Assembly: GCA_002377585.1 (NCBI GenBank)
Contig: DFQC01000008.1
Span: 1 to 56,904, forward strand
DNA: 56,904 nucleotides
From: Anaerolineales bacterium UBA3499
Lineage (GTDB): Bacteria > Chloroflexota > Anaerolineae > Anaerolineales > UBA11657
Reading direction: 5' to 3'
The notes beneath the pieces were generated by a model that was given only the letters and a program-made list of their open reading frames with translations, ran no database searches and was not told where the DNA came from. A program made the position numbers and the translations under genes. Each line of letters opens with the position of its first letter. The first letter of the stretch is position 1. Shown here piece after piece: positions 8,965 through 18,772 of this stretch.

Positions 8965-10043
8965 GAATAATCTCCCGACCGAGCAGCGAGCACTCGCTTA
9001 TACAAGCGTTGTGCCCACGGATAGTAAACTTGCTCCCAAGGACCTACACTACGTTCTAATTCCCCTCCAAACCCACGCTTGAATCTGTATACTGGCCATA
9101 GTCCATCTTTTCTGCTGATAAATTCTGCTTCTAAGTAATCAAGTTCTTCGTCAGGCACCCCCCACATATCGTAACTGTAACAACCATGTTCCTTCGCCCA
9201 GACTATCGCCGCCCATTGCAAAGCATATGCCGGCATACGTTCCTTTTCCTCACCAGATGAAGCTCCATAAAAATACCAAGCTCGCCCACCATATGAGAAA
9301 ACCATCAAAGATGCAAGAGGTTTGCCCTGATACTCAGCCATAAATAATGCTACTTGTTTTTCTGGAGCAAACAAATGATAAGCATCACTATAGTATTTGG
9401 CTGAATGCACACCAAATCCACTTCGATCACCAGTGCTTTCAATCAGGTTCTGATATTGTAATAAATCAGAATCTATAGTCGCTGAAGTCGCTATACGGAC
9501 TTTTACACCCCTTCTTTCCGCCAAACGGATGTTATAGCGTGTTTTCTGTTTCATTTTAGCCAATATATCACTTGGATTAGTATTGAGACTAATCGTAATT
9601 GTCCTACGTGGCTGTACTGTTTGCATTCCAGGAGTTAATCCAAGTGTTTTCAAAACATTGTTCGCAAATTCGTTGTCTACCAAATCAGGTTCGACAATCA
9701 AGAACAATGCTCGACGTGCTCTACACACCTCATCACATAACGACATTATATATTTACATTGTTCAATATCAGACCAATCCACCAAAGGCCCCTTAGGTAA
9801 ATAAGCAATATTGCCTAATCCCAGAGGCAATGGTCGAAATAAGATTTGGGCTCCTGCTACTGTATGACCTTGGCGACGGGCTACTATCCTAGTTGCTGAC
9901 CAACCAAAGTTACATTTCAGAGTGGCCCAAGTGGATGTCTGCAGAATATGCGCACCTGAAGTAGATGTACTATTTCCAGGATGTTTCGGCTGGAAACCAG
10001 CAACAAACGAATCCCATTCAGATACATTTAGGGAAGATGACAC
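8961..10043 (-). CDS. FemAB-like peptidyltransferase (GNAT fold), copy 1
   Basis: About 360 residues; same family and domain order as the next gene. KQKTRYNIRLAERRGVKVR, the GNAT segment with GKPLASLMVFSYGGRAWYFYGASS, and the C-terminal YDMWGVPDEEL plus YRFKRGFGGELER are all FemAB signatures. I place the start at the GTG at 10043 rather than the TTG at 10049: a perfect TATAAT (10055-10050) ends 6 nt before this GTG, so the transcript would begin at or next to the start codon, and no Shine-Dalgarno is present. The TTG start would put the first codon against the -10 box. First gene of the FemAB pair. Confidence 0.82.
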   Translation of the reverse strand: MSSSLNVSEWDSFVAGFQPKHPGNSTSTSGAHILQTSTWATLKCNFGWSATRIVARRQGHTVAGAQILFRPLPLGLGNIAYLPKGPLVDWSDIEQCKYIMSLCDEVCRARRALFLIVEPDLVDNEFANNVLKTLGLTPGMQTVQPRRTITISLNTNPSDILAKMKQKTRYNIRLAERRGVKVRIATSATIDSDLLQYQNLIESTGDRSGFGVHSAKYYSDAYHLFAPEKQVALFMAEYQGKPLASLMVFSYGGRAWYFYGASSGEEKERMPAYALQWAAIVWAKEHGCYSYDMWGVPDEELDYLEAEFISRKDGLWPVYRFKRGFGGELERSVGPWEQVYYPWAQRLYKRVLAARSGDYS

Positions 10044-10049
10044 AGACAA

Positions 10050-10055
10050 ATTATA
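10050..10055 (-). promoter_or_regulatory. -10 box of a likely leaderless promoter (FemAB pair)
   Basis: TATAAT on the minus strand, separated by 6 nt (TTGTCT) from the GTG at 10043. No Shine-Dalgarno is possible in that space. No good -35 element is visible. Confidence 0.55.
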
Positions 10056-10073
10056 GCACCACGTTTTACAAGG

Positions 10074-10718
10074 TTAAGCAACCCGATAAGCAAGCAGAAG
10101 ACCATCTCGAATTGGAATAATAGACATGAGCCATCTATCACTTTCATTAATTTGTGCGGTGAGTTGTCTAACACCCATTACAGTGGAAGACTCGTCATTT
10201 TGGTCTAATATTCGACCACCCAACAGCATATTATCGACAATCAAAATCCCTCCTATCTTGAGACTCCGTTCGATAACGTCAAGCGAATCTGGATAAGCAT
10301 CTTTTTCTATATCATTGAAAATAAGATCATAGGGACCCGGATTATTTTCTAACGTCTCCACAGCTTCAGAAACATGATATTTGACTATGTCATCGTAACC
10401 AAGCCGCTCTAGATGCAACCGAGCCTTATTGGAGAGCTCAACATCCCACACCACGTGATGGACTACACCGCCTCCATTTTCCTGTACAGCCCTAGCAAAC
10501 CATGCTGTAGAATAACCATAACCAGAACCCATTTCAAATACACTGGTTGCTCCTATCATACGAGCAATCTGATAACAAAAATTGCCTGCTACTGGACCAA
10601 TTATGGGAAATTTGGTGGAGCGAGCATAATCTTCCATGATCATCATCTCTTCGGACCGCTCATCCACCTGTTGATTGAGATAATTCTGTGCTGTTTCAAA
10701 AGTAAGTCTATTAGTCAT
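10074..10718 (-). CDS. Class I SAM-dependent O-methyltransferase (family 3 type)
   Basis: 214 residues. The SAM-binding motif I is FEMGSGYGYSTAWFA, followed by the family's acidic post-I region and a motif with FNDIEKDAYPDSL, then GGILIVDNMLLGGRI. These match the caffeoyl-CoA/catechol O-methyltransferase-like family (O-MT 3), where the Asp in the FxDxxK-like segment and the Asp-Asn of VDN bind a divalent metal. The ATG at 10718 is chosen over an in-frame TTG at 10733 because AGGAG lies 5 nt upstream of it. It sits between the PTPS-related pair and the FemAB pair, all on one strand, so a modification step on the same surface product is possible. Substrate unknown. Confidence 0.78.
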   Translation of the reverse strand: MTNRLTFETAQNYLNQQVDERSEEMMIMEDYARSTKFPIIGPVAGNFCYQIARMIGATSVFEMGSGYGYSTAWFARAVQENGGGVVHHVVWDVELSNKARLHLERLGYDDIVKYHVSEAVETLENNPGPYDLIFNDIEKDAYPDSLDVIERSLKIGGILIVDNMLLGGRILDQNDESSTVMGVRQLTAQINESDRWLMSIIPIRDGLLLAYRVA

Positions 10719-10755
10719 ATGGCTCCTATGCAATCAAGTAACCTTCACCGTTTCC

Positions 10756-13158
10756 TTACAAAGTCATAGTATCTAGGCATCGGAAGCTTCGTATATAAAG
10801 TAAACCTAACAATAAGAATGTTGCTACACTTATCACATAAGTTACCCGACGAAGAGGAGACAGATACGGCTCAATTTCAATAACATGAGATCCCTCTGGA
10901 GCCACGATACCAATAAGACCAAAAGCTGTTGGGAATTTGCTGACCTCTACTCCATCTATCATAACACGTAGGTACGGATAATATGAGTAACTGAGCTGCA
11001 AATAAGCCGTGGAGGATAAAGCGTAATCAATCCTCACATACTGTGATTCAATTACATGGTCACTGACATGCGACTTGATATTGGAACCGCTAGACTGAAC
11101 GACTTCCTCAACCAAATCGTCTTCCAATATTGGAATAAATTCAGCTGAACCATTATCTGTATTAATACCCATCTCTCGAGCTATCGGCACAAATTGCACT
11201 TGCTGGTCCACAATTTTAATCTCTTCACTTGCTATGAGAGGCAAACCGCCACCAGTGGGAATTATGACAGCGCCACCATCCGTTGTTACAGCCCCAGGAT
11301 ATGCCCGCAATGATGTAGGTTGATCAGCAACAACCCAGTCAGTATTAGCGATCAATAGCAAATCACTTGCCGAACTCAACAGCTCCTCTACACTATATGC
11401 GATTACTCCGCTAGGATTGGGGTTCGTGGTACGTAAATTACGAATAAAGTTTGCAGAAAAAATAGATGAGCTTCCATTATTCTCATATCCAGCGAGACCT
11501 GCTACCATCGGAATTTGCCATCCATTTTCTGGTTGCGATGGATCCAAAACTCTACCTGTGTTGTCGCCCCTATTATTAGCTAGCCATTCATGAACAGCCA
11601 CCCTATTCGAAGGACTACCATTAGGTGTGGGAGGCACCATATAGTTGACAAACAAGTTGTATCGAAACATATCAACAGCCACAACTACACATATCAGTGT
11701 AGGAATTAATAATTTACTCTGAGATAACAAACTCCTATTGATTAAATTTCTTAGTCTGACAATAGACATCCTGTGTTTTAATTCCACAGTGAATATTCCG
11801 ACGCCTGCTGATCCAATAACAACAACATAAACAAGATATTGACCCTGAGCACTAAGAAAAAATGCGACAGGTCCGAGCGCTAAAAACAGAGCTAAGCCTA
11901 GAACAATTAAAGGGGCAATTAGTACAAGTCTGATTCGAACAAAAGACAATACCCCTCCGAGAATTGCAAGGACAACAATACTAATACCTACATACCCGTA
12001 AACCCAACCAGAACCTTGACTGCCCGCAAATGTAAAAGTCGCTGCCCAAGGAGTAGTATCCATTAGCACTGGCATAGCAACAAATCCATTCGGGTACCAG
12101 CCAGGTATCACAGTCAAGTTAACTTCAGTTAGGGGTGGCAAGGTATATGCTAGAGATGCTAAGACACCCACTGCTAACCAAAACACAAGACGACGAACTG
12201 CTCGCATCCTAACATCAAATAGAGCTCTATCTTGTACGATACTGAACAACCGAATACCACCATATACTGATGCAAAAATAACGCTGTATCCTCCAAAAAA
12301 TGTGTGGCATGTCAAGCCTACTGCAGTAATAATAGCGAGACTAATACCAGATCGGCGTCCACCTTCATCGCAGATCACTCTATCTACTAAATACAATTGT
12401 AGAGGCCACAAAAGAAAGGTAGGAACCATAGGAAACTTATTTACATACACAATAACATGATAGCGATAGTACGCAAATCCATATGTGAAAGCAGCAATTA
12501 GTCCAGCAGATTTAGAATGCGTAAGATTACACACATACAAATACATCGCAAACAAAGAAAGAACATGAATTGCAAAAAAAACAAACTTAATACCAATAAA
12601 AATATCGGGAATCACAAAATTCACCAAGGCCACAAGACCAAAAAATAAAGGGCTATAGAACTGCATTAACGGAAAACCCATATCGCCCCAGTTGGACCAC
12701 ATAGGTAATTGAAAATTTTCAAGCACATCCTTTACTAGCCAGGCTAGAGTAGTATAGTAAATACCATCTGACGCAGCCGTTATATATCCAGGAAGAAGAA
12801 AATAGCATCCTGATATAACACCTAGACCTAGCAATATAACACTCGTACCAAATCGCAAACCCATAAGTTTGCGTATCATATGACTGATAATTAAAGATCT
12901 ACTCTCTAGAACTACAAGTGTTATTAAACTCACAACTGCAATGCCCCTGAAAAACCAACGCATGTTCTGAACTACCAGCGCCCATGTAGGCGGAACACCC
13001 CAATCCCGCACCTTAGTAAAAGGTCCATGCACCGTATACAGTTCAGCATGCACATAAGCAGCAACCAACCCTAACAATGCAATAATAGAAACTAACTGCC
13101 AACGTCTTTGATTAGCTGTATTGCTTGTATTTATGGAATTATCGTCCATTGATCTCAT
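10756..13158 (-). CDS. PTPS-related polytopic membrane protein, copy 2
   Basis: 800 residues with about 12-13 hydrophobic segments and a large extracytoplasmic C-terminal part ending in one more membrane helix. The segment WLVKDVLENFQLPMWSN..GFPLMQFYSP is typical of the so-called 6-pyruvoyl-tetrahydropterin-synthase-related membrane family (PF10131), distant relatives of GT-C glycosyltransferases; the name reflects an annotation accident, not pterin chemistry. The last soluble part has AYLQLSYSYYPYLRVMIDG, a YfhO-like feature. It overlaps the upstream paralogue by 4 bp and is alike along its whole length, so the pair is a tandem duplication. Likely role: sugar transfer or flipping in surface glycan assembly (inferred). 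Confidence 0.7.
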   Translation of the reverse strand: MRSMDDNSINTSNTANQRRWQLVSIIALLGLVAAYVHAELYTVHGPFTKVRDWGVPPTWALVVQNMRWFFRGIAVVSLITLVVLESRSLIISHMIRKLMGLRFGTSVILLGLGVISGCYFLLPGYITAASDGIYYTTLAWLVKDVLENFQLPMWSNWGDMGFPLMQFYSPLFFGLVALVNFVIPDIFIGIKFVFFAIHVLSLFAMYLYVCNLTHSKSAGLIAAFTYGFAYYRYHVIVYVNKFPMVPTFLLWPLQLYLVDRVICDEGGRRSGISLAIITAVGLTCHTFFGGYSVIFASVYGGIRLFSIVQDRALFDVRMRAVRRLVFWLAVGVLASLAYTLPPLTEVNLTVIPGWYPNGFVAMPVLMDTTPWAATFTFAGSQGSGWVYGYVGISIVVLAILGGVLSFVRIRLVLIAPLIVLGLALFLALGPVAFFLSAQGQYLVYVVVIGSAGVGIFTVELKHRMSIVRLRNLINRSLLSQSKLLIPTLICVVVAVDMFRYNLFVNYMVPPTPNGSPSNRVAVHEWLANNRGDNTGRVLDPSQPENGWQIPMVAGLAGYENNGSSSIFSANFIRNLRTTNPNPSGVIAYSVEELLSSASDLLLIANTDWVVADQPTSLRAYPGAVTTDGGAVIIPTGGGLPLIASEEIKIVDQQVQFVPIAREMGINTDNGSAEFIPILEDDLVEEVVQSSGSNIKSHVSDHVIESQYVRIDYALSSTAYLQLSYSYYPYLRVMIDGVEVSKFPTAFGLIGIVAPEGSHVIEIEPYLSPLRRVTYVISVATFLLLGLLYIRSFRCLDTMTL

Positions 13159-15611
13159 TGCAAGGTATCTCTACTGATAACATTTTTATTACTAGTAACC
13201 CAAAAAAATGTTATCAGAATAAGGGTGCATATGTTTACCATACCCACAATCACCCTAAGTTGTGATAAGTATGGAACTATTTCAATAGTATGCACACCAG
13301 CTGGAGATTCTAATCCTAGCAATCCAAAAGATGTGGGGAATGTCTTCACAGGTTTACCGTCAATCAATACTCTCAAATATGGATAATATGAATAGCTTAA
13401 TTGCAAATACGCCGGTGTGGACACATTATATTCTATACGCACATACTGAGATTCCATATTATGTTCGATGACATCGACTACTAATGGTGCTGAAGGCATT
13501 ATGTCTTTTGAGAGCGGTAACTTATCTATAACCGGTAAGAATTTGGATGTCCCTTTAGCATGATCAATCCCAATCTCGTTAGCTAAATTTGAATAAGGAG
13601 TATCAGTCAACATATAAGACTGTTCAAACTCCCTAAATTCTGTATCCATATGAACCACCTCTACCCTGCTGCTAGCCAACATTACCAGGTTTCTATCCGT
13701 AGGTACGACCACTGCCTCATCACTGATATTTATAGCTCCAGGATGCATACTTAGAACTGAAGGAGAATCCGCAATAACTACACTGGTATTGGCAATACTC
13801 ATAAGATTCCGACCCTCGTCAAACAGATGAGTAGGATCAAATCTTCTGAGACCAACCACAAAGGCTGCTGAATATATTGACGAATTCCCATCAGAGACAT
13901 ATGTAGGTAAATTAGCTATCATAGGAATATGCCAAACAATATCACTTTGATCTACGTCTAACACACGACCATCTATATCAGTTTTATTATGCTTCAGCCA
14001 TTTATGTACTGATACTCTGTTGGCTGGACTTCCATTTGGAGTCTCAGGAATCATATAGTTGACAAACAAGCTATATCGAAACATATCTAAAGCCATTAAT
14101 CCACAGAGGAAACAAACAATCCATTCGCTTCTAATCGAGTCAGTGTTAGAAAAAAGTCGTCCTGTATATTTGCCGCCATTATTTTCAACCAGGTAGCGTT
14201 GTATCTCCGCCATACATACACCCACCCCTACAGAACTCATTATTACCACATACACAAGATAATCGCCTGGAGAATGAAATAAAAACACTACACTACCACC
14301 TGGCACACTGTTGAAAATAGCAGGAAAATCAAGATAGTATGGACCAATAGCAAGAAAACAGGCTGACAACAATAATGCAAACGGTGCTACAACAAAAACC
14401 TGCCCGCGTAAAAGTGTCCAAATATATCCAATGAATGATATGGACATTACACTAACACCCAAATATCCACCCCACCACCCACTACCACCCTGACTGCCTT
14501 CAAATGTTAATACATCCGTCACACTCATTGGAGGTAAAAGAAAGTCCCCACCTACCCAAGCCTGAACAACTGATAGATTGCTCTCTAACAAAGCAGGTAA
14601 GGTATAGAATAAAGATGCCATTACACCTGCACCTAACCAAACATACAACTGGGCAATTAATCCCAGTTTAGTGCGCCAAGTAGTTGGGTTTGGTATAAAT
14701 GTAAGGACACGTATCAATCCATAAACAGCAGCAAACAATCCACCATATCCACCAAAATATGCATGGCAAACAAGACCAAAAGCACTTGTAAGAGCCAAAA
14801 TGGAGCCAACATTACGCTTATTACTCGCAACTATGAATTTATCTATAAGATAGAGTTGAAGTGGCCATATAACAAACGTGGGTGCCATATTTAAAGCACC
14901 AAGATAGAAAAAAACATGATAACGATAGAAGGTAAACCCCACAGCGAAACTAGTAACCAATCCAGCATATCTGGATTTAGTAAGATTATGCACATAAAGA
15001 AAAATCACCAGCACTGACATGACATGCAAGACAAAATGCACGATCTTTGCTGCGCTCCAAATATTGTTAGTAATGAAACTTATTAGAGCAATCGCCGTGT
15101 AGTACATAGGGCTGTAGAACTGCATTAAAGGGAAGCCCATGTCCCCCCAGTTGGACCAAATTGGTAATTGACCTTCTGCAATAATATCCCGAATCAGCCA
15201 CGAAATCGTAGTATAAGATTCTGCGTCATCAGTAGCCCGCAAATACCCTGGCAATACAAAATCAACACCAGATATCAATCCCAAGCCCAATAATAAAACG
15301 AACAACTTAATCCGTTGATTGACTGTTTTCCGCAACATATTACTTACAATTGCAAGCCTTATCTCCAATAAGCACAATGTCACTATGCTTATGGCTGCTA
15401 AGATACGCACCAACCAACGATTTTGTTGTACTATGATTGCCCAAGATGGCGGTGGACCCCAATCACGTAATTTCAGAAAGGGACCATAGACTGTATATAA
15501 CTCAGCATGCAGATACCATATTGCTATTAACAATAATGCACACCATGCTACTACACCCCATACACTGGATGATCGGATTGAAACAGGTAATTTATGATAG
15601 TTACGCCACAT
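13155..15611 (-). CDS. PTPS-related polytopic membrane protein, copy 1
   Basis: About 818 residues from the ATG at 15611. A GTG at 15683 would add 24 residues but would overlap the SDR gene by 43 bp; the ATG start aligns with the beginning of the paralogue. Shared blocks with copy 2 are HAELYTV-GPF-K-RDWG near the N-terminus, LPIWSNWGDMGFPLMQFYSP, the transmembrane core, NYMIPETPNGSPANRVSVH and the AYLQLSYSYYPYLRVLIDG block near the C-terminus. About 12 membrane helices plus a C-terminal extracytoplasmic domain and a final helix. Function as for copy 2: GT-C-like membrane enzyme of glycan assembly, inferred from family only. Confidence 0.68.
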   Translation of the reverse strand: MWRNYHKLPVSIRSSSVWGVVAWCALLLIAIWYLHAELYTVYGPFLKLRDWGPPPSWAIIVQQNRWLVRILAAISIVTLCLLEIRLAIVSNMLRKTVNQRIKLFVLLLGLGLISGVDFVLPGYLRATDDAESYTTISWLIRDIIAEGQLPIWSNWGDMGFPLMQFYSPMYYTAIALISFITNNIWSAAKIVHFVLHVMSVLVIFLYVHNLTKSRYAGLVTSFAVGFTFYRYHVFFYLGALNMAPTFVIWPLQLYLIDKFIVASNKRNVGSILALTSAFGLVCHAYFGGYGGLFAAVYGLIRVLTFIPNPTTWRTKLGLIAQLYVWLGAGVMASLFYTLPALLESNLSVVQAWVGGDFLLPPMSVTDVLTFEGSQGGSGWWGGYLGVSVMSISFIGYIWTLLRGQVFVVAPFALLLSACFLAIGPYYLDFPAIFNSVPGGSVVFLFHSPGDYLVYVVIMSSVGVGVCMAEIQRYLVENNGGKYTGRLFSNTDSIRSEWIVCFLCGLMALDMFRYSLFVNYMIPETPNGSPANRVSVHKWLKHNKTDIDGRVLDVDQSDIVWHIPMIANLPTYVSDGNSSIYSAAFVVGLRRFDPTHLFDEGRNLMSIANTSVVIADSPSVLSMHPGAINISDEAVVVPTDRNLVMLASSRVEVVHMDTEFREFEQSYMLTDTPYSNLANEIGIDHAKGTSKFLPVIDKLPLSKDIMPSAPLVVDVIEHNMESQYVRIEYNVSTPAYLQLSYSYYPYLRVLIDGKPVKTFPTSFGLLGLESPAGVHTIEIVPYLSQLRVIVGMVNICTLILITFFWVTSNKNVISRDTLQ

Positions 15612-15640
15612 AAAGAGGCCAGGTAGATTGTTCTGAAATA

Positions 15641-16399
15641 CTAGGTACGAAGGTAGGAGGCTCCATTGACATCCACTATACACCCCGTAAGGTAATCTGT
15701 GCCTGCAGATGCTAGAAACAACACTGTGTTTGCAACCTCATCTGTAGTGGCTACTCTCCCCAATGGACTCTGTGTCTGAATAGATTCACCGTCTGGACCA
15801 GATAGCAACTCAGCAACCATCTCAGTTTGTACAAACCCAGGAGCTACCACATATACGAATATGTTGTGCGGAGCCAATGATTGAGCCATAGACTGACTAA
15901 ATGAATTTAGGCCAGCTTTACTGGCTCCATAAGCAGGAGCTTCCGGCTCTCCTCTAAACGCGCCTCTAGAGGAAATATTGACTATCTTTCCTTTATTTCT
16001 CTGCATCATATGTTCTACTGCACAAAAAGTAATATTAGCTGCACCTATTAGATTAACACCCAAAGCACGCTGCCAACTCTGCTGCCACTGACTATAATCA
16101 GTGCCAGGCACTGCATGCTGTTCAAAAATACCAGCATTGTTGACCAATATATCAATAGTACCCATTTGACTGATCACATTAGACACTAAGGTTTCAGCCT
16201 CATTTGGTTGAGAAATATCTGCCTGAAACATCTTGTGGTTTCCTCTATTTAGAGTTTCAAATGTATCCTGAGCTGCCAGTTTGCCATTGTTGTAATGTAC
16301 AGCTACACTAGCACCCGATTTTGAGAAAGCTTGAGCCACAGAACGCCCTATACCTCGTGATGCTCCTGTAATCAACACTACCTGGTCATCAAAATTCAT
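15641..16399 (-). CDS. Short-chain dehydrogenase/reductase (FabG-like)
   Basis: 252 residues, a complete classical SDR. Cofactor motif TGASRGIGRS at residues 11-20, NNAG (about 88-91), catalytic Ser in NISSRGAF, then Y-x3-K in PAYGASKAGL, and the family's PG-x-V-x-T stretch (APGFVQTEM). The Arg after the first glycine-rich turn suggests NADP(H) preference, but this is weak. AGGTGA lies just before the ATG, with TATAAT at 16435-16430 about 30 nt upstream, so this is the probable first gene of the leftward PTPS/O-MT group. Substrate unknown: 3-oxoacyl-ACP, sugar or alcohol. Confidence 0.85.
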   Translation of the reverse strand: MNFDDQVVLITGASRGIGRSVAQAFSKSGASVAVHYNNGKLAAQDTFETLNRGNHKMFQADISQPNEAETLVSNVISQMGTIDILVNNAGIFEQHAVPGTDYSQWQQSWQRALGVNLIGAANITFCAVEHMMQRNKGKIVNISSRGAFRGEPEAPAYGASKAGLNSFSQSMAQSLAPHNIFVYVVAPGFVQTEMVAELLSGPDGESIQTQSPLGRVATTDEVANTVLFLASAGTDYLTGCIVDVNGASYLRT

Positions 16400-16429
16400 A
16401 ATTTCACCTAAAGGAACATTTACACCATC

Positions 16430-16435
16430 ATTATA
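16430..16435 (-). promoter_or_regulatory. -10 box for the SDR-led operon
   Basis: TATAAT on the minus strand, about 30 nt upstream of the SDR ATG, with AGGTGA between it and the start: a normal leadered arrangement. Confidence 0.5.
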
Positions 16436-16632
16436 GCGTTTATCACATTATTGATTGTAGGTTCAAAAATCCATAATTACCCAGTAAGTGTATTCAGTAT
16501 ATACTATGGAAACTCGGATAGCCAACATAGCTTTTGTCGCGCATTTATCAACCATCATGCAAGTGTATGTAAATGACACAATAGAAGTACACTGAAAACA
16601 ATTATCTTTTACAAAGTAAATTTGATATCAAT

Positions 16633-17376
16633 ATGACAAAGATAAAAAAATCAATTGTTCAATTACTGGTCACATGTATGGTAGATGCTATCCGACCACA
16701 GGTCGGTACAGCAGTGAAGACCATACTCAACAACAATGGATGCGAAGTGGGATTTCCAAAGCAACAAACATGTTGTGGTCAGCCGGCATTCAATGCGGGT
16801 TTTCTAAAACAAGCACGTGCTATGGCTCGCCACACAATTGACGTTTTTACCAATACCTCTGGTCCCGTAGTAGTACCCTCCGGTTCATGCACGGATATGA
16901 TTGTGCATCACTATCCGGAATTATTGAAATCTGATCCAGTGTACAGCTCAAAGGCCAAAAGTTTGTCTAAGCGTACGTATGAGTTCACACAATTCCTGGT
17001 TGACAAACTTGGTTTAACGAATGTAGGTGCAAAATACAATGGTAAAGCAACGTACCATCCATGCTGCCACGGCTTACGCAACCTTAACCTTGTTGAACAA
17101 CCATCCACACTACTAGATAATGTAGAAGACTTAGAGCAAGTCGCACTACCTTGCGCAGAAGAATGTTGTGGCTTTGGAGGTTTGTTTTCAGTACGCATGA
17201 GCGAAATATCTGGTGCAATGCTTGAAAAAAAACTCAGTAATGTTGAAGAAAGTGGAGCAGATGTGCTCATAGCTGGAGATGTAGGATGCATAATCCACAT
17301 GGAAGGTAGTCTAAGACGCAAAGGAAGTAATATACAAGTGAAACATATAGCTGAGATTTTAAATGGCTGCGACTGA
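16633..17376 (+). CDS. lutA: L-lactate utilization protein LutA (CCG-domain Fe-S oxidoreductase)
   Basis: 247 residues, the normal LutA/LldE size. Two CCG (DUF224) cysteine-rich domains are visible: the first ends in KQQTCCGQPAFNAG, the second in ALPCAEECCGFGGLF with HPCCHGLRNL before it. LutA, LutB and LutC together oxidise L-lactate to pyruvate in Bacillus; the CCG motifs bind an Fe-S centre and pass electrons. The next gene overlaps by 14 bp. No clear Shine-Dalgarno precedes the ATG. Confidence 0.92.
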   Translation: MTKIKKSIVQLLVTCMVDAIRPQVGTAVKTILNNNGCEVGFPKQQTCCGQPAFNAGFLKQARAMARHTIDVFTNTSGPVVVPSGSCTDMIVHHYPELLKSDPVYSSKAKSLSKRTYEFTQFLVDKLGLTNVGAKYNGKATYHPCCHGLRNLNLVEQPSTLLDNVEDLEQVALPCAEECCGFGGLFSVRMSEISGAMLEKKLSNVEESGADVLIAGDVGCIIHMEGSLRRKGSNIQVKHIAEILNGCD

Positions 17377-18766
17377 ACTATCTTTCTACGATCGTATATC
17401 TGACGCCCTCGCCAAACCTGAAGGGCAGCTAGCAATATCCGCTGGTGCCAAAGCAAAATATGATAATCGTGCTCGTGCAATGTCTGAATTCCCAAGTATG
17501 GAGATTACTAGAGACCGTGCCCGCAGTATCCGTGCCCATACACTATCTCAACTAGATAAGTTTTTGGCCGAGTTTGCCGACAATGTGGAAGCACTTGGCG
17601 GCCACATATTTTGGGCTAAGGATGCACAAGAATGTAACCAATACATCAATGAAATAGCCAGAGCAAAAGATGTACAGCTTGTTGCCAAAGCTAAATCTAT
17701 GCTTACTGAAGAAATTTCTCTCAATCAATCCCTAGAAACTTCTGGCATTGATGTAGTAGAAACAGATCTGGGAGAATTCATAGTGCAATTAAGTGGAGAT
17801 AAACCGTCTCACATAATTGCACCAATTCTACATATGACCCGCGAAGACGTCGGCAACGTGTTCAACGAAAAACTGAACGTTCCTTTTAGCGATGATCCCG
17901 CTACACTCAATGCTATAGCACGTACTCATATGCGCGAGATATTTCTAAAAGCAGACATGGGTATCAGTGGAGTAAATTTTGGAGTATCTGAATCAGGAGC
18001 TATATGTCTGGTAACCAATGAAGGCAATGGACGCTTGATTAGCACAGCTCCTCGTATTCATGTAGCAGTAATGGGAATGGAAAGACTTGTGCCAACATTA
18101 GGAGATCTGAGCATAATGTTGCAATTGCTAGCACGTAGTGCGACTGGTCAAAAATTGACAGCCTATAGCAGTATTTTATGTGGGCCTAGAAGAAAAAACG
18201 AGCATGATGGTCCAGAAGAACTACACATTGTGATTTTGGATAATGGCCGTAGTGAAATTCTTGGATCTGCCCTCTCTGAAATTCTCTACTGTATTAGATG
18301 CGGAGCATGCCTCAATGCATGCCCTGTATTCCATTCTATAGGAGGTCACGCATACGGAAGTGTGTATCCCGGCCCAGTAGGATCTGTGCTTAGTCCACTT
18401 TTGTTCGGAGATCCCTGGAATCCGCTCCCACATGCAAGCAGCCTGTGTGGAGCCTGTAAGGAAGTATGTCCAGTTAACATAGATCTGCCAGGACTGCTAC
18501 TAGAATCAAGATCACAACAAATCGCAAAAGGGAAATCGCCACTTTTGATGCGATTAAGTCAGTGGATCTATGCCATTACTTCATGTAACCCAATTCTATT
18601 TGGATTAGCTTTACGCTCTGGTCAAGTTGTTAGTAGGCTATTAGCACATGATGGTTGGTTCACCACATTACCTGGCCCTTTGCAGGGATGGAGTGTTCAC
18701 CGTGATTTTCCAGCACTAGCTAAGAAATCTTTCAGACAGCTGTGGGACAAACCAAGTCAGGATTGA
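17363..18766 (+). CDS. lutB: L-lactate utilization iron-sulfur protein LutB
   Basis: 467 residues, typical LutB. The N-terminal two-thirds is the LUD domain (SGVNFGVSESGAICLVTNEGNGRL). A ferredoxin-like pair of [4Fe-4S] motifs follows: CIRCGACLNACPVF and SLCGACKEVCPVN, at about residues 311-375. It ends with the usual short C-terminal extension. It overlaps lutA by 14 bp and lies 6 bp from lutC, so the three are one operon. Its role is to carry electrons in L-lactate oxidation to pyruvate. Confidence 0.93.
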   Translation: MAATELSFYDRISDALAKPEGQLAISAGAKAKYDNRARAMSEFPSMEITRDRARSIRAHTLSQLDKFLAEFADNVEALGGHIFWAKDAQECNQYINEIARAKDVQLVAKAKSMLTEEISLNQSLETSGIDVVETDLGEFIVQLSGDKPSHIIAPILHMTREDVGNVFNEKLNVPFSDDPATLNAIARTHMREIFLKADMGISGVNFGVSESGAICLVTNEGNGRLISTAPRIHVAVMGMERLVPTLGDLSIMLQLLARSATGQKLTAYSSILCGPRRKNEHDGPEELHIVILDNGRSEILGSALSEILYCIRCGACLNACPVFHSIGGHAYGSVYPGPVGSVLSPLLFGDPWNPLPHASSLCGACKEVCPVNIDLPGLLLESRSQQIAKGKSPLLMRLSQWIYAITSCNPILFGLALRSGQVVSRLLAHDGWFTTLPGPLQGWSVHRDFPALAKKSFRQLWDKPSQD

Positions 18767-18772
18767 CCAATA

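Noticed and set aside
15612..15683. GTG start adding 24 residues to the PTPS-related copy 1
   Set aside because: It would overlap the SDR gene by 43 bp and the extra residues have no counterpart in the paralogue.
16911..17495. 194-codon frame on the - strand
   Set aside because: Antisense to lutA and the start of lutB, whose Cys motifs prove the + frame.
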